64,000 nucleotides of DNA. It comes from Corynebacterium jeikeium (lineage in GTDB: Bacteria > Actinomycetota > Actinomycetes > Mycobacteriales > Mycobacteriaceae). Positions 62,563-64,000 of the stretch are shown here, in pieces. The notes under the pieces were generated by a model, which did no database searches, had not been told where the DNA came from, and saw only the letters and a list, made by a program, of their open reading frames with translations. Position 1 is the stretch's first letter. Each line of letters starts with the position of its first letter. The position numbers and the translations under genes are program-made. The stretch is taken from the NCBI RefSeq assembly GCF_000738265.1, contig NZ_JFCQ01000028.1, positions 76,648 through 140,647 on the forward strand, given 5' to 3'.

Positions 62563-62877
62563 TTAGTCCACGTGGTCAGCGACCTCGACGTTGTAGTGGA
62601 CGTTGTCGCCATCAACGGAGTCCACGGTGACATCAACGCTGATGGAATCGCCAGAATGATGCAGCTTGCACTCTAACTTCGCGCCCTCTTCTGCCTTCAG
62701 TCCGCTAGGGCACTCGATGCGCTCGGGCTTGCGACCAACCTCTTTCTCCAGGGAATCGGAGATGCCCTTCTCCACGTCTTCCTTGGCGACTTCCCGATCG
62801 CTAAGCAAGGAGCAGGCACTCAAGCCAGTGATAGCCAGCGCGCCGGTAAGGAATGCTGCGCCGATGCGCTTCGACAT
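62563..62877 (-). CDS. DUF4333 lipoprotein
   Basis: A 104-residue exported lipoprotein. The signal peptide ends in the lipobox GLSAC, giving a mature protein of about 80 residues with the DUF4333 pattern (ECPSGLKAEEGAKLECKL and a short beta-rich end). The ATG at 62877 gives a normal signal peptide; an ATG at 62952 would add 25 Thr/Gly/Arg-rich residues encoded by imperfect repeats. The role of the family is unknown. Confidence 0.75.
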   Translation of the reverse strand: MSKRIGAAFLTGALAITGLSACSLLSDREVAKEDVEKGISDSLEKEVGRKPERIECPSGLKAEEGAKLECKLHHSGDSISVDVTVDSVDGDNVHYNVEVADHVD

Positions 62878-63152
62878 GCGGGTAGAAATGCCGGTAGAAG
62901 TGCCGACAGGAGTGCGGGCAGAAGTGCCGGCAGAGGTGCGGGTGATGTTCATGGGGTCGCGGTCTCTTTCTCTTGTTTGTGGTCAAGCAGTCGTGGTGTG
63001 GGATGCCAGGCGCTGGCGTTATGTTCCTCGAGTGTGAACTGCTACACAGTCCGAACTTACCGCACACACAGCTTCAGCACCGGGGCTCGGCAAGCTCACA
63101 GCACCGGGGCTCCACCACTACCGCCGCTGGGGTGTCGGCCGGGTGGAACGAG

Positions 63153-63170
63153 GGGGCGTCAAGAATAAGG
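63153..63170 (+). repeat. Dispersed motif, copy i (GGGGCGTCAAGAATAAGG)
   Basis: Copy in the gap upstream of the gltS-like gene. The same gap holds a direct repeat CAGCACCGGGGCTC (near 63075 and 63098); nothing else is recognised in it. Confidence 0.4.
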
Positions 63171-63246
63171 TGCGATAAGCTACCAGAACCAACAAGGCGC
63201 GCAGAGCAAAAAGAGAATACACACAGAATAGAAAAGGGGAGCCTGC

Positions 63247-64000
63247 ATGGACTTACGGTCTTTGACCTACTGATGGACGTCGGCATGATTTCGGTGCTGC
63301 TGATTATCGGTACGTTCATGAGGCGCCACTTCGAGTGGTTCCGCAACCTGCTGATCCCCGCGCCGATCACCGCAGGCCTGCTAGGCCTGATCTTCGGCCC
63401 GGAGGTGCTGGGGTGGATGCCGTTCTCTGGCGCGCTGGGCGACTATTCCACAGTGCTGATCGCGGTGGTGTTCGCCTCCATGCCGTACAGCATGACCTTC
63501 GCCTCCAAGGATGCCTCGAAGGCGAAGAACATGTGGGCCTTCTCGACCTCCATGTTCCTGGGGCAGTGGGGACTGTTTATCCTGCTTGGCCTGCTGCTTT
63601 TCGCTCCGGTATTCGGCGCCCCGGAGTGGTTCGGCATGATGTTGCCCGTCGGTTTCGTCGGCGGATTCGGTACTGCCGCGGCCGTCGGCGGCGCGTTTGG
63701 GGATATGTGGTGCGGACGCCGCCATGTCCCTGGGCTTCACCTCAGCGACCGTCGGCACGCTGGCCGCCATCATTGGTGGAATTATCTTCGCGAACTGGGG
63801 TATCCGCACAGGCCGGACGTCCACGCTGCCAGAGAAACTGCCGTGGGAGCTGCGCTCTGGCCATATCGAGGATGAGGACAAGCAGCCCTCCATTGGCCGC
63901 GCCACCACGAACCCCTCCTCGATTGAGCCGCTGGCTCTGCACGCGGGCTTCATCGTCGTGACCGTCATGTTCGCCTACATCGGCCAGCAGATCATTGGCC
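63247..64000 (+). pseudogene. Sodium/glutamate symporter-like gene (GltS type), frameshifted and cut by window end
   Basis: A membrane transporter with GltS-like sequence: FDLLMDVGMISVLLIIGTFMRR, PITAGLLGLIFGPE, GFVGGFGTAAAVGGAFGD. After GGAFGD (about 63703) the reading continues in a different frame (DAAMSLGFTSATVGTLAAIIGGIIFANWG), so a one-base change interrupts it near 63704-63710. The start may also be broken: the ATG at 63247, with AGGGGAG before it, runs into a stop after eight codons, while the transporter frame lacks an ATG until 63273. The end lies beyond the window. Either a decaying gene or two sequence errors. Confidence 0.7.

Noticed and set aside
1-64000. tRNA or rRNA genes
   Set aside because: No cloverleaf-like sequence with TTCGANNC arm or rRNA segment recognised on reading.

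Overview
This window reads as chromosomal DNA of a mycolic-acid actinobacterium, most likely a Corynebacterium of the lipophilic C. jeikeium / C. urealyticum kind. The reasons are a moderately high GC content, an AftD-type arabinofuranosyltransferase locus with a TmaT-like acyltransferase, a fadA-fadB beta-oxidation pair, HspR/HAIR heat-shock control, and many starts without a leader that follow a TANNNT box by 7-8 bases. Gene order closely follows M. tuberculosis Rv0224c-Rv0228 / Rv0236c-Rv0237, Rv0321-0322, Rv0337c-0338c, Rv0350-0353 and Rv0384c-0385, with the blocks compacted. The species assignment is inference; no rRNA or tRNA gene was recognised.

Layout. 1-7.1 kb: peroxiredoxin ahpC, a fused thiosulfate-uptake/TusA protein, acetolactate decarboxylase, fadB and fadA. 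7.2-21.4 kb: cell-envelope block with a methyltransferase, a GT4 glycosyltransferase, a multispan membrane protein, a DUF3068 protein, an acyltransferase that overlaps aftD tail to tail, a DUF2613 peptide, a universal stress protein, a NagZ lipoprotein and a VanW protein. 21.4-26.9 kb: a structured non-coding stretch, two paralogous small secreted proteins, ugd, dcd, an AlaT-like aminotransferase and a membrane protein with a low-complexity tail. 27-32.3 kb: a large membrane Fe-S oxidoreductase with an Ala/Pro repeat tail, and an unknown protein. 32.4-37.9 kb: a peptide/metal-type ABC transporter with a fused permease-ATPase. 37.9-39.3 kb: a secreted phytase-like esterase. 39.4-46.8 kb: dnaK-grpE and dnaJ-hspR, separated by an SOS-box-controlled DUF222/HNH gene and an unknown gene. 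46.8-58.9 kb: an amino-acid permease, a decayed LLM oxidoreductase, MGMT, a possible type VII-associated pair, a nitrilase, a flavohaemoglobin-like reductase, a CoA-transferase/acyl-CoA dehydrogenase pair, a NYN-domain protein, an IclR regulator and an unknown gene. 59-64 kb: clpB, a repeat-rich gap, a DUF4333 lipoprotein and a frameshifted gltS-like gene cut by the window end.

The most unusual content is non-coding. Three elements of 111-126 bp (27130-27240 on the minus strand; 62085-62206 and 62311-62436 on the plus strand) share the core CTGACCTGCA, set 58-59 nt after a TGTC end. Each is enclosed by a 16-19 bp inverted repeat whose sequence differs between copies while pairing is kept, with G-U wobbles. 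This looks like a small structured-RNA or cruciform family that I cannot match to anything known. Independently, an oriented motif close to GGGGCGTCACTAAGAAAA recurs at least eleven times, inside genes as well as between them, mostly on one strand.

How the genes work together: envelope polysaccharide and mycolate maturation (7-21 kb), fatty-acid and acyl-CoA catabolism (fadAB and the 54-56 kb pair), and a proteostasis regulon in which dnaK, dnaJ-hspR and clpB share HAIR operators and SigH-like promoters.
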